Below are positions 43,325 to 51,627 of a stretch of DNA of 59,927 nt, piece after piece (position 1 is the stretch's first letter; every line of letters begins with the position of its first letter). Origin of the DNA: Azonexus sp. (lineage in GTDB: Bacteria; Pseudomonadota; Gammaproteobacteria; Burkholderiales; Rhodocyclaceae); NCBI GenBank assembly GCA_017983755.1, contig JAGOAU010000018.1, positions 1 to 59,927 of the forward strand. Direction: 5' to 3'. The position numbers and the translations under genes are program-made. A model generated the notes under the pieces. It was given only the letters and a program-made list of their open reading frames with translations. It was not told the origin of the DNA and did not search any database.

Positions 43325-43344
43325 ATGTATGCACAAACATACAT
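43325..43344. promoter_or_regulatory. Candidate BrnA operator upstream of brnT
   Basis: ATGTATG and CATACAT form a perfect 7-bp inverted repeat with a 6-base spacer, ending 11 bases before the brnT ATG. Confidence 0.5.
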
Positions 43345-43355
43345 ACAATTAACCC

Positions 43356-43628
43356 ATGCGCTACACCCATGATCCGAAGAAGCGAGCCGCGAATCTGAAG
43401 AAGCACGGTTACGACTTCTCGGATGCACCTCCGGTGATCGAAGGTGACCATTCGGTAACTTTTGAAGATCGCCGCTTCGCCTACGACGAGCAGCGATTCA
43501 TTACCTTGGGGATGTTGCGCGGGGATGTGGTGGTGATCGCCACCGCCGAGACGGATGAGGAAATCCGGGTGATTTCGATGCGTAAGGCAGAGCGAAATGA
43601 GCAAGAAATCTATTACAGCAACCTTTGA
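43356..43628 (+). CDS. brnT: BrnT family toxin
   Basis: A 90-residue ribonuclease toxin of type II BrnT/BrnA systems. It has the family opening Y-x-H-D-P-x-K-x-x-N-L-x-K-H-G (residues 3-17), then F-EDRRFAYDEQRFITLGML and a C-terminal ISMRKAERNEQEIYY with the catalytic basic residues. It is upstream of its antitoxin, as in other brnTA loci, and their frames overlap by 32 bases. Confidence 0.9.
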   Translation: MRYTHDPKKRAANLKKHGYDFSDAPPVIEGDHSVTFEDRRFAYDEQRFITLGMLRGDVVVIATAETDEEIRVISMRKAERNEQEIYYSNL

Positions 43629-43896
43629 CGAGGACGTCCCCATCACGCAGGCAGATATCGATGCCGGCAGGCTGGTTCTCCGCAAGCGCGTCGAAGGCCG
43701 GGTGGTGCAGCCCAAGAAGCGCGTAACCCTGTACCTCGACGCCTCCTTGGTGGAGCACTTCAAGGACATGGCCGGTGAGCGCGGCTATCAGACACTCATC
43801 AATGAAACGCTGAAAAAATCGCTGCAGCAGTCGGATATGGAAGCGACGATCAGGAAGGTGATCCGCGAGGAATTGAAGAGCCGAAAGGCCGCGTAG
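43597..43896 (+). CDS. brnA: BrnA family antitoxin
   Basis: A 99-residue antitoxin with a C-terminal ribbon-helix-helix (KKRVTLYLDASLVEHFKDMA and GYQTLINETLKKSL, about residues 40-75). The N-terminus would neutralise BrnT. It binds DNA to repress its own operon in characterised systems; the palindrome at 43325 is the likely target. The ATG lies inside the end of brnT. A TTGCGGTCGAC-like element begins 10 bases after its stop. Confidence 0.88.
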   Translation: MSKKSITATFDEDVPITQADIDAGRLVLRKRVEGRVVQPKKRVTLYLDASLVEHFKDMAGERGYQTLINETLKKSLQQSDMEATIRKVIREELKSRKAA

Positions 43897-43906
43897 TTCT
43901 CGCCTG

Positions 43907-43936
43907 CTGCGGTCGACGGCCAAAAACGGCCAAAAA
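43907..43936 (+). repeat. TTGCGGTCGAC-like element (one mismatch), intergenic
   Basis: CTGCGGTCGAC at 43907-43917, then GGCC, A5 (43922-43926), GGCC and A5 (43932-43936). Confidence 0.6.
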
Positions 43937-43941
43937 CAAAA

Positions 43942-43980
43942 AAGCCCGAACCGGGTTGAACGCCGGTTCGGGCTTGTTTT
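43942..43980. terminator. Bidirectional terminator between brnA and the FKBP gene
   Basis: A 13-bp perfect stem (AAGCCCGAACCGG/CCGGTTCGGGCTT) with an 8-base loop, T-rich on the plus side and A-rich on the other. Confidence 0.88.
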
Positions 43981-43992
43981 ATGAGCCGATAA

Positions 43993-44400
43993 TCAGCGAA
44001 CGATATCGAGCAGTTCGACCTCGAAAATCAGTGTCGAATTGGCCGGGATTCCCGGAATCTCGCGATTGCCGTAGGCCAGGTTGGGCGGGCAGACCAGCTT
44101 GGCCTTGCCGCCGACCTTGATCTTCTGCACCCCCTCCGTCCAGCACGGGATCACCCTGCTCAGCGGGAAGGTCGCCGGCTGGCCGCGCTTGTAGGAGCTG
44201 TCAAATTCCTGGCCGTTTTCCAGCGTGCCGCGATAATTGACCTTCACCGTGTCGGTCATTTTCGGGTTGGCGCCGGCGCCTTCCTTCAGCGTGGTGATGC
44301 CGATGCCGGAGGCAGTCTTTTCTTCCTTGGCGTCGGCGGCATGCGCCGGCAGGGTCAGCGAAATCAGGAGGGCGGCGGTGCTTGCAAGCAGTTTCATCAT
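43993..44400 (-). CDS. Periplasmic FKBP-type peptidyl-prolyl isomerase
   Basis: A 135-residue exported isomerase. Signal peptide 1-21 (ending AHAAD), then the FKBP domain with TVKVNYRGTLENGQEFDSSY, FPLSRVIPCWTEGVQKIKVG, PPNLAYGNREIPGIPANSTL and F-E-V-E-L-L-D, all in the canonical order. The usual VIPGW is VIPCW here. It helps protein folding in the periplasm. It is a single-domain form without the FkpA dimerisation part. Confidence 0.9.
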   Translation of the reverse strand: MMKLLASTAALLISLTLPAHAADAKEEKTASGIGITTLKEGAGANPKMTDTVKVNYRGTLENGQEFDSSYKRGQPATFPLSRVIPCWTEGVQKIKVGGKAKLVCPPNLAYGNREIPGIPANSTLIFEVELLDIVR

Positions 44401-44500
44401 CGATCAGCCTTTGTGTGGTTCGAAAATCGGATACCGGGAACGGTGGCAGTATTGTGCCGCCTTTTATAGCGAAACGAAATAACAAGATGCGCACTCGTTC

Positions 44501-44529
44501 TTAAACGAATATTAAGCCCTTGCTACAAT
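44501..44529 (+). promoter_or_regulatory. Probable cysD promoter
   Basis: TTAAAC (44501-44506) and TACAAT (44524-44529) are 17 bases apart, 37 bases before the cysD ATG, in an AT-rich tract suited to CysB activation. Confidence 0.4.
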
Positions 44530-44565
44530 GGCGACCATTCGACAATCCCCGCGGATCGCCCTGCA

Positions 44566-45495
44566 ATGACTCAACGTTCTACCCTCTCCCACCTCGACTG
44601 GCTGGAAGCCGAAGCCATCCACATCATGCGCGAGGTGGCCGGCCAGTGTTCCAACCCGGTGCTGCTCTTCTCGGGCGGCAAGGACTCGATCTGCATGCTG
44701 CGCATCGCTGAAAAGGCTTTCCGCCCGGGCAAGTTTCCCTTTCCGCTGATGCACATCGATACCGGCCACAATTACCAGGAAGTCATCGCCTTCCGCGACA
44801 AGCGCGCCGCCGAACTCGGCGAGCGCCTGATCGTCCGCTCGGTGGAAGATTCCATGGCCCGTGGCACCGTCGTCCTCAAGCATGAAGGCGAATCGCGCAA
44901 CAAGCATCAGTCGGTGACGCTGCTCGAAGCCATCGAGGAATTCGGCTTCGATGCCTGCATCGGCGGCGCCCGCCGCGATGAGGAAAAGGCCCGCGCCAAG
45001 GAACGCATCTTCAGCTTCCGCGACGAATTCGGCCAGTGGGACCCGAAGAACCAGCGCCCGGAACTGTGGAGCCTGTACAACGCCCGCAGCCACAAGGGCG
45101 AGAACATCCGCGCCTTCCCGATCTCGAACTGGACGGAAATGGATGTCTGGCAATACATCGAGCGCGAAAACCTTGAACTGCCGTCGATCTACTTCGCCCA
45201 CACCCGCCCGGTCGTCCTGCGCCAGGGCGCCATCGTGCCGGTCAACGTGCCGCTGGTTTCCGGCGAACTGACCAACCTGCCCAAGGCCGGCGAGGAAATC
45301 ATCGACAAGCTGGTGCGCTTCCGCACCGTCGGCGACATCTCCTGCACGGCGCCGGTCGAATCGGATGCCGACGACGTCGCCAAGATCGTGCTCGAAACCG
45401 CCACCACCACCATCACCGAGCGCGGCGCTACCCGTCTGGACGACCAGACCAGCGAAGCCTCCATGGAACAACGCAAGAAAGAGGGTTACTTCTGA
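44566..45495 (+). CDS. cysD: Sulfate adenylyltransferase subunit CysD
   Basis: A 309-residue subunit with the ATP-pyrophosphatase PP-loop FSGGKDS near residue 34 and the family motifs HIDTGHNY, GGARRDEEKARAKER and SFRDEFGQWDP. With CysN it makes APS from sulfate and ATP. It stops inside the start of cysN (TGATG), so they are coupled. With cysH coding an APS reductase, no APS kinase is needed. It is 34 kb away from cysI-cysH. Confidence 0.95.
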   Translation: MTQRSTLSHLDWLEAEAIHIMREVAGQCSNPVLLFSGGKDSICMLRIAEKAFRPGKFPFPLMHIDTGHNYQEVIAFRDKRAAELGERLIVRSVEDSMARGTVVLKHEGESRNKHQSVTLLEAIEEFGFDACIGGARRDEEKARAKERIFSFRDEFGQWDPKNQRPELWSLYNARSHKGENIRAFPISNWTEMDVWQYIERENLELPSIYFAHTRPVVLRQGAIVPVNVPLVSGELTNLPKAGEEIIDKLVRFRTVGDISCTAPVESDADDVAKIVLETATTTITERGATRLDDQTSEASMEQRKKEGYF

Positions 45496-46763
45496 TGACC
45501 GCCCACGTTGAAGATCACGGCCTGCTGCGCTTTCTGACCTGCGGCAGCGTCGACGACGGCAAGAGCACCCTGATCGGCCGCCTGCTGTACGACACCAAGA
45601 CCATCCTCGCCGACACCCTCTCGGCCATCGCCAAGACGTCCGAAAAACGCGGCCTCGGCGCCGTCGACCTGTCACTGCTCACCGACGGCCTGCAAGCCGA
45701 GCGCGAGCAAGGCATCACTATCGACGTCGCCTACCGCTACTTCTCGACCGGCACGCGCAAGTACATCATCGCCGACGCGCCGGGCCACGAGCAGTACACC
45801 CGCAACATGATTACCGCCGCCTCGACGGCCAATCTGGCGATCATCCTGATCGATGCGCGCAAGGGCGTGCTGACGCAGACCCGCCGCCACTCCAAGCTCG
45901 CCGCACTGGTCGGCATCCCGCACCTGGTCGTTGCGATCAACAAGATGGACCTTGTCGACTACGCGCAGGAAACCTACGAGAAGATCAAGGCCGACTACCT
46001 CGAATTCGCCGCCAAGGTCGGCATCGAGGACATCCGCTTCCTGCCGATGTCGGCCCTCAACGGCGACATGATCGTCGACCGCGGCGAGTCGCTGAACTGG
46101 TACGACGGCCCGACCCTGCTCGACATCCTCGAAGCCGCCCCGGCCGCGCACACCGAGCACGACGAGCCCTTCCGCTTCCCCGTGCAATACGTCTGCCGCC
46201 CGCAGGATTCCGCCAACCCCGAGTTGCACGACTACCGCGGCTTCATGGGCCGCGTCGAATCGGGCTCGATCAAGGTCGGCGACGCGGTGACCGTTTTGCC
46301 CTCCGGATTGACGTCGACCGTAAAAGCCGTCCAGATCGGCGGCGTCGACATCGGCGAAGCGTTCACCGAGCAGTCGGTGACCATCCTGCTCGCCGACGAA
46401 ATCGACACCTCGCGCGGCGACATGATCGTCAAGTCGAGCGAAGTCCCGGCTGCCGTCAAGCAGATCGAAGCCACCGTCTGCTGGATGGCCGAAACGCCGA
46501 TGGACCGCGCCCGCACCTACCTGATCCGCCACACGACGCGCGACTCCAAGGCCAAGCTGGCCGCCATCGACCATCGCCTCGACGTCAACACGCTGGAAAA
46601 GGTGCCGGCCGAGAAGCTGGCGATGAACGACATCGCCCAGGTCACCTTCAAGCTGGCCCAGCCGCTGTTCGCCGACCCCTACCTGGAAAACCGCGGCACC
46701 GGCGCCTTCATCGTTATCGACGAAAGCAACAACAACACGGTCGGCGCCGGGATGATTCTGTAA
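45495..46763 (+). CDS. cysN: Sulfate adenylyltransferase subunit CysN (GTPase)
   Basis: A 422-residue GTPase that drives APS synthesis by CysD. It shows the EF-Tu-like motifs GSVDDGKST (P-loop), DAPGHEQYTRN and NKMDL. It ends after the two beta-barrel domains, so it is the stand-alone form with no fused CysC kinase. This agrees with the APS-type CysH. A hairpin terminator and a TTGCGGTCGAC element follow. Confidence 0.95.
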   Translation: MTAHVEDHGLLRFLTCGSVDDGKSTLIGRLLYDTKTILADTLSAIAKTSEKRGLGAVDLSLLTDGLQAEREQGITIDVAYRYFSTGTRKYIIADAPGHEQYTRNMITAASTANLAIILIDARKGVLTQTRRHSKLAALVGIPHLVVAINKMDLVDYAQETYEKIKADYLEFAAKVGIEDIRFLPMSALNGDMIVDRGESLNWYDGPTLLDILEAAPAAHTEHDEPFRFPVQYVCRPQDSANPELHDYRGFMGRVESGSIKVGDAVTVLPSGLTSTVKAVQIGGVDIGEAFTEQSVTILLADEIDTSRGDMIVKSSEVPAAVKQIEATVCWMAETPMDRARTYLIRHTTRDSKAKLAAIDHRLDVNTLEKVPAEKLAMNDIAQVTFKLAQPLFADPYLENRGTGAFIVIDESNNNTVGAGMIL

Positions 46764-46770
46764 GCGCCTG

Positions 46771-46802
46771 TTGCGGTCGACGGCCAGAAAAGGCCAAAAA
46801 CC
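46771..46802 (+). repeat. TTGCGGTCGAC element, intergenic
   Basis: Exact core at 46771-46781, 7 bases after cysN; GGCC, A4 (46788-46791), GGCC and A5 (46796-46800). Confidence 0.7.
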
Positions 46803-46803
46803 A

Positions 46804-46836
46804 GGACGCCTCCCGAATGGGGGGCGTCTGCATTTC
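46804..46836 (+). terminator. Hairpin terminator after cysN
   Basis: GACGCCTCCC/GGGGGGCGTC forms a 10-bp stem (one wobble) with a GAAT loop; the T-run (CATTTCC) is weak. Confidence 0.6.
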
Positions 46837-46911
46837 CGGGAGTGAGCTCGTCAAACCGGCAGCGCTGCGCTACGCTGTTCCCTCACCGACCACCGATGAC
46901 GAGGAGCGACC

Positions 46912-47595
46912 ATGCCCAGCCAGAATCTCGCCGGCAAGCGCGTACTGATCACCCACGCCGATGCCTTCATGGGGCCGACCCTGTGCCAGGTGTTCGCCGA
47001 GCATGGCGCCACCGTGATCGCCGACAGCGCCCCATTGCTCGCCCCTGAAGCACCGGCGGCCCTGGTCGAATCTGCCGGCATCGTCGATATCCTGGTCGCC
47101 AACCTGGCGCTTCCGGCGCCCGCGACGCCGGCCACTGAAGTCTCCGATGCTGAATGGACCCGGGTCTTCGCCACGCTGGTCGATCCGCTGCCGCGCCTGG
47201 TCCGCGCCGTCCTGCCGCAGATGATCGCGCGTCGCTCGGGCAAGATCCTGGTGATGGGCAGCGCTTCCGCGCTGCGTGGCATGAAGCGCGCCTCGACCTA
47301 CAGCGCGGCTCGCGGCGCCCAGCTGGCCTATGTGCAGGCGATCGGCGTCGAAATGGCGCCGCACAACATTCAGGTCAACGCCATCGCCCAGAATTTCGTC
47401 GACAACCCGACCTACTTCCCGCCCGAGGTACAGGCCAATCCCCGTTTCCAGGAACGTCTGCAACGCGAGGTTCCCCTCGGGCGCCTGGTCGGTGCCCGCG
47501 AGGACGCCGAATTCGCCGCCTACCTGTGCAGCGCCGCGGCCGACTGCTTTGTCGGCCAGGTCTTCCCCGTCTGCGGCGGCTGGGTCGCGCACTAG
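46912..47595 (+). CDS. Probable halohydrin dehalogenase (SDR-like)
   Basis: A 227-residue short-chain-dehydrogenase-fold protein that cannot be an ordinary SDR. The NAD-binding Gly-rich loop is replaced by T14-x4-F19-x-G21, and the catalytic set is S117-x12-Y130-x3-R134, with Arg instead of Lys. These two patterns are the published hallmarks of halohydrin dehalogenases, which make epoxides from vicinal halohydrins and reopen them with azide, cyanide or nitrite. The tail NPTYFPPEVQANPRF and VPLGRLVG...GQVFPVCGGW also resembles HheA/HheB-type proteins as I recall them. GAGGAG precedes the ATG. It is convergent with ppdK. Confidence 0.65.
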   Translation: MPSQNLAGKRVLITHADAFMGPTLCQVFAEHGATVIADSAPLLAPEAPAALVESAGIVDILVANLALPAPATPATEVSDAEWTRVFATLVDPLPRLVRAVLPQMIARRSGKILVMGSASALRGMKRASTYSAARGAQLAYVQAIGVEMAPHNIQVNAIAQNFVDNPTYFPPEVQANPRFQERLQREVPLGRLVGAREDAEFAAYLCSAAADCFVGQVFPVCGGWVAH

Positions 47596-50363
47596 AGACT
47601 GACGCTCGGCCCCGGCGCCTCGTTCAGCGCCGCGTGCGCCGCCGCCAGCCGGGCGATCGGCACGCGCGGACCGGAGCAGGAAACGTAGCTCAACCCAGCG
47701 GCATGGCAGAAGGCGATCGATGCCGGGTGGCCGCCGTGTTCGCCGCAGATACCGACCTTCATCCCCGGTCGCGTCTTGCGGCCGCCCGCCACGGCCAGTT
47801 CCATCAACTGGCCGACACCCTTGACGTCTAGCACCTCGAACGGGTTGTGCTGCAGGATGCGGCCCTGCGTGTAGGCGGGCAGGAACTTGTTCTCGGCATC
47901 CTCGCGCGAGAACGAGAAGGTCGCCTGCGTCAGGTCGTTGGTGCCGAACGAGAAGAACTCGGCGTCCTCTGCCAGGGCATCGGCGCGCAGGCAGGCGCGC
48001 ACCACTTCGAGCATCGAGCCGAACTCCACATCGAGCGTGAAGCCGCAGTCGCGCTCGATCTCGGCGCGAATCTCGTCGACCCAGCCCTTCACCGTCTTCA
48101 GTTCCTGCGCGGTGCACACCTGCGGCACCATGATTTCCGGATGCACTTCCAGCCCCGCGCGCCGGCACTCGGCGGCGGCCTCCAGGATGGCGCGGATCTG
48201 CATGCGGTAGATTTCCGGCGAGGTCAGGCCGAGGCGCACGCCGCGGTGGCCGAGCATGGGATTGACCTCGAACAGCGCACGCACCTTCTTCAGCATCGCC
48301 TCCTTCTTGGCGATCACTTCGTCGACCAGCGCCGGTTCGGCCGGCAGGGCGACCTGCGGATGCACCTCGCGCACGCGGTAGAGAAAATCGACAGAGTCGT
48401 GCAACACCTGCAGACCGTTGACCGTTTCGCGCAGGTGGCGCAGGCGCTCCAGTTCCTCGACCAGCTGCCGTTCGCCGGGCAGGAATTCGTGCATCGGCGG
48501 ATCGAGCAGGCGGATGGTCACCGGGCGCGGCGCCATGGCGCGGAAGATGCCGGCGAAGTCCTCGCGCTGGATCGGCAGCAGCTTGTCGAGGGCGCGCTGG
48601 CGGTCGGCCGGCGTTTCGGCGACGATCATTTCGACGACGATGGGCAGCCGCTCGACGGCGTTGAACATGCGCTCGGTGCGGCACAGGCCGATGCCCATGG
48701 CACCGAACTTCACCGCGCCCTCGGCGTCGTCCGGCGTATCGGCATTGGCCAGCACCTGCAGGCGGGCGGCCTCGTCGGCCCAGCCGAGCAGGGTCGCCAG
48801 CTCGTCGGAAAACGCCGCCTCGATCATCGGCACGGCGCCGATGAAAACATCGCCTGAAGTGCCGTCGACCGTAATCAGCGTGCCCTCGCCGAAACTCTGA
48901 TCGCCGACGATGGCGCGCCGCGCCTGAACGTCGACGTGAATCCCTTCGGCCCCGGCGACGCAAGGCTTGCCCATGCCACGCGCAACCACCGCCGCGTGCG
49001 AGGTCTTGCCGCCGCGGCTGGTCAGGATGCCCTGGCTGGCGAAAAAGCCGTGGATGTCCTCGGGCCGGGTTTCCTCACGCACCAGGATGACCTTCTCACC
49101 GCTGCGGCCAAGCGCCTCGGCGCGGTCGGCATCGAATACCGCGATGCCCGACGCCGCCCCCGGCGAGGCGGGCAGCCCGCGCGCCAGCGGCCGTGCCTGC
49201 GCTTTCGGGTCGAGGCGCGGGAACAGCAGCTGCTCCAGCGCCTCGGGCTGGATACGCAGCAGCGCGGCCCGCTTGTCGATCAGCCCTTCGCGCACCATAT
49301 CCACCGAACTCCTGACCAGCGCCGCCGCGTTCATCTTGCCGTTGCGCGTCTGCAGGCAATACAGCGTGCCGCGCTCGATGGTGTATTCGTAGTCCTGCAC
49401 CTCGCGGTAGTGGCCTTCGAGGCGGTCGCGCAGCTCGACCAGCTGGCGGTGAAGGTCGGGCATCTCCCGGGCCATCTCGGCCACCGGCTTCGGTGTGCGG
49501 ATGCCGGCGACGACATCCTCGCCCTGGGCATTGACCAGGTATTCACCGAACATGACGTTCTCGCCGGTGCCCGGATCGCGCGTGAAGCCGACGCCGGTCG
49601 CCGAGTCGTCGCCCATGTTGCCGAAGACCATGGCCACCACGTTGACCGCCGTGCCGTTGGCCATGGCCGGGGTGATGTTGAATTCGCGCCGGTAATCGAC
49701 CGCGCGCTTGCCCAGCCACGAGTTGAACACCGCCTTGATGGCGATTTCGAGCTGTTCGTGCGGGTCGACCGGGAAAGGCTTGCCGGTGGCGTCGTGCACG
49801 ACGGCCAGGAAGCGTTCGGCGATGGCGGCGAGATCGGCCGCCGACAGCCCGATGTCGTGCTTGACCCCGGCCTGCTGCCGCGCCGCCTCGAACTCGGCGT
49901 CGAAGGCCTCGTCCGGCACACCCAGCGCCACCTTGCCGAAGAGCTGGATGAAGCGCCGGTAGGCGTCGTAGGCGAAGCGCGGGTTGCCGGTCTGGGCGAT
50001 CAGCCCGTGCAGCGTCTCGGCATTGAGGCCGAGGTTGAGGATGGTGTCCATCATGCCCGGCATCGACATCGCCGAGCCGGAACGCACCGACACCAGCAGC
50101 GGCTTGTCGCGGCCGCCGAAAGTGCGGCCGGTGGCCGCTTCGAGCGCCGCCATGTGATCGCGCACCTGGGCCATGACGCCGTCCGGCAGGCTGCGCTCGG
50201 GCGTCGCCAGGCAGGCCAGGCAGGCCTCGGTAGTGATGACGAAACCAGGCGGCACGTTGAGGCCGATGCGCGTCATCTCGCACAGGTTGGCCCCCTTGCC
50301 GCCGAGCAACTGCTTGTTCTTGCCGTCGCCTTCGGCGAAGGCATAGACCCATTTCCTGTCCAT
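47592..50363 (-). CDS. ppdK: Pyruvate, phosphate dikinase (PpdK)
   Basis: A 923-residue enzyme that interconverts pyruvate and PEP using ATP and phosphate. The ATP-grasp N-terminus opens GGKGANLCEMTRIGLNVPPG. The swivelling domain has the phospho-histidine in GGKTSHAAVVARGMGKPC (about residue 460). The C-terminal PEP/pyruvate barrel has LGHRGVRLGL, GSMLEVVRA and FFSFGTNDLTQATF, ending GGHPASIAFCHAAG. The size is typical. GGAGGAG precedes the ATG. It may serve gluconeogenesis or PPi-linked glycolysis. Confidence 0.95.
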   Translation of the reverse strand: MDRKWVYAFAEGDGKNKQLLGGKGANLCEMTRIGLNVPPGFVITTEACLACLATPERSLPDGVMAQVRDHMAALEAATGRTFGGRDKPLLVSVRSGSAMSMPGMMDTILNLGLNAETLHGLIAQTGNPRFAYDAYRRFIQLFGKVALGVPDEAFDAEFEAARQQAGVKHDIGLSAADLAAIAERFLAVVHDATGKPFPVDPHEQLEIAIKAVFNSWLGKRAVDYRREFNITPAMANGTAVNVVAMVFGNMGDDSATGVGFTRDPGTGENVMFGEYLVNAQGEDVVAGIRTPKPVAEMAREMPDLHRQLVELRDRLEGHYREVQDYEYTIERGTLYCLQTRNGKMNAAALVRSSVDMVREGLIDKRAALLRIQPEALEQLLFPRLDPKAQARPLARGLPASPGAASGIAVFDADRAEALGRSGEKVILVREETRPEDIHGFFASQGILTSRGGKTSHAAVVARGMGKPCVAGAEGIHVDVQARRAIVGDQSFGEGTLITVDGTSGDVFIGAVPMIEAAFSDELATLLGWADEAARLQVLANADTPDDAEGAVKFGAMGIGLCRTERMFNAVERLPIVVEMIVAETPADRQRALDKLLPIQREDFAGIFRAMAPRPVTIRLLDPPMHEFLPGERQLVEELERLRHLRETVNGLQVLHDSVDFLYRVREVHPQVALPAEPALVDEVIAKKEAMLKKVRALFEVNPMLGHRGVRLGLTSPEIYRMQIRAILEAAAECRRAGLEVHPEIMVPQVCTAQELKTVKGWVDEIRAEIERDCGFTLDVEFGSMLEVVRACLRADALAEDAEFFSFGTNDLTQATFSFSREDAENKFLPAYTQGRILQHNPFEVLDVKGVGQLMELAVAGGRKTRPGMKVGICGEHGGHPASIAFCHAAGLSYVSCSGPRVPIARLAAAHAALNEAPGPSVSL

Positions 50364-50550
50364 TTGTCGTCTCCTCCCTCTTTTTATGAACAGCAGCCAA
50401 ATGCTGCGGCCATTCGTCTATTTTGAGCTTCAAATGGTGCTGACGGGAACGCTTTTTTCGCTCGTACGTTCACAAAGGCAAGGCGCCTGACCTTTTCGCC
50501 AAAGCCGCTGTCGCAGTTCACAAGCCAGACAGTTTCCCGAGGGGACGTCC

Positions 50551-50853
50551 ATGAATCTCACCAGCAGCGAGCTTGCCGACCTGATCCGCGAGATCGAGAT
50601 CGAGGATCCCATCGATTACGGCGACCTGCCTTACGACGAAGACGAACTGCGCCGGCTGGTGTGTAGCCATATCTGCGAAATTGCCGAACAGGCCGGGCAA
50701 CTGGGCGAAGAGAACCGGCAGGTCATGCTGCTGGCCGTGGCGGCCAAGCTGGTGCTGGAGAACCTGGTGCTGAACGTCAAGCTGATGCAGGCGCAAGGCA
50801 AGGCGCCGGCCGAAATCGGCACGGCGCTCTTCCGGCGCCTGAGCGGACGATAA
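50551..50853 (+). CDS. Small hypothetical cytosolic protein
   Basis: A 100-residue protein with an acidic N-terminus (ELADLIREIEIEDPIDYGDL) and a hydrophobic helix (VMLLAVAAKLVLENLVLNVKL) that is likely buried rather than membrane-spanning. Family unknown to me. It is convergent with the 50862 gene and divergent from ppdK (187 bases). Confidence 0.6.
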   Translation: MNLTSSELADLIREIEIEDPIDYGDLPYDEDELRRLVCSHICEIAEQAGQLGEENRQVMLLAVAAKLVLENLVLNVKLMQAQGKAPAEIGTALFRRLSGR

Positions 50854-50861
50854 ACCGGCGA

Positions 50862-51470
50862 TTAAATCATTGCCGTCCAGACGCCCAGCAGGATGCTGAG
50901 GACCATCGCGCAGACCACGAGCAGACCGATCCAGGCGGCGATGCCGGCGGCGGTCACGACATTGGCGACGTAGTGCGCGGTCTTTTCATCGCCGATATGG
51001 AGCAGCGGCCGAACCCCGTGGCGGATCAGCAGGATCGAGGCCACCCAGGCCGCCGCTCCGATCGCGACGACAAAGGGGATGCTGGGCACCAGCAGCGACA
51101 GCGAAGCGAGCCACAGCGGCACCGGGGCGATGGCGGCCAGGGCGTAGGCACTGTCGTAGCCGGGATCATGGTCGCGGACCAACGACATGCGCTGGATCAG
51201 CATGGCCATGTAACCGACCATCAGCAACTGGGCGACATAGAAGACGACACCCGAGACGACCAGCTGCATCGGCGTCAGGGCCGGCACCGACAGCGGAAAA
51301 ACGGCGCCCGGGTGAACCAGCTCGGCAAAGGCATACAGCACCGGCGGCAACAGTGACATCGGCATCACCAGGCACTTGAAGAACCATTTGGAGGAGAAAC
51401 GCGAGCGATCGATTTCTTCCCAGCCGGTCTTTTCGGAAACGAGCATTGCGGGAATGTGGGACATCAACAT
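50862..51470 (-). CDS. YIP1-family-like membrane protein
   Basis: A 202-residue protein with five hydrophobic segments (about residues 35-55, 68-90, 108-130, 132-150 and 175-198) resembling the bacterial YIP1/DUF1282 group. AAGGAGG at 51477-51483 with a 6-base spacer fixes the start at 51470 (MLMSHIP); a TTG two codons earlier is less likely. The N-terminal WEEIDRS motif before TM1 is typical for the group. No function is assigned. Confidence 0.7.
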   Translation of the reverse strand: MLMSHIPAMLVSEKTGWEEIDRSRFSSKWFFKCLVMPMSLLPPVLYAFAELVHPGAVFPLSVPALTPMQLVVSGVVFYVAQLLMVGYMAMLIQRMSLVRDHDPGYDSAYALAAIAPVPLWLASLSLLVPSIPFVVAIGAAAWVASILLIRHGVRPLLHIGDEKTAHYVANVVTAAGIAAWIGLLVVCAMVLSILLGVWTAMI

Positions 51471-51627
51471 GATCAACCTCCTTCACCCGCCCGTGGCGTC
51501 GACAGCCGACAGGCAAGACGGCGATGGCGGGTCACATTGCATTGGACAGCCCCTGCCGTGCGAGTTCCGGGAACGCAGCCGTCCGGACTAGAATTGGGCC
51601 AAGAACAGTTCAGCAGGGGAAAGCTCA

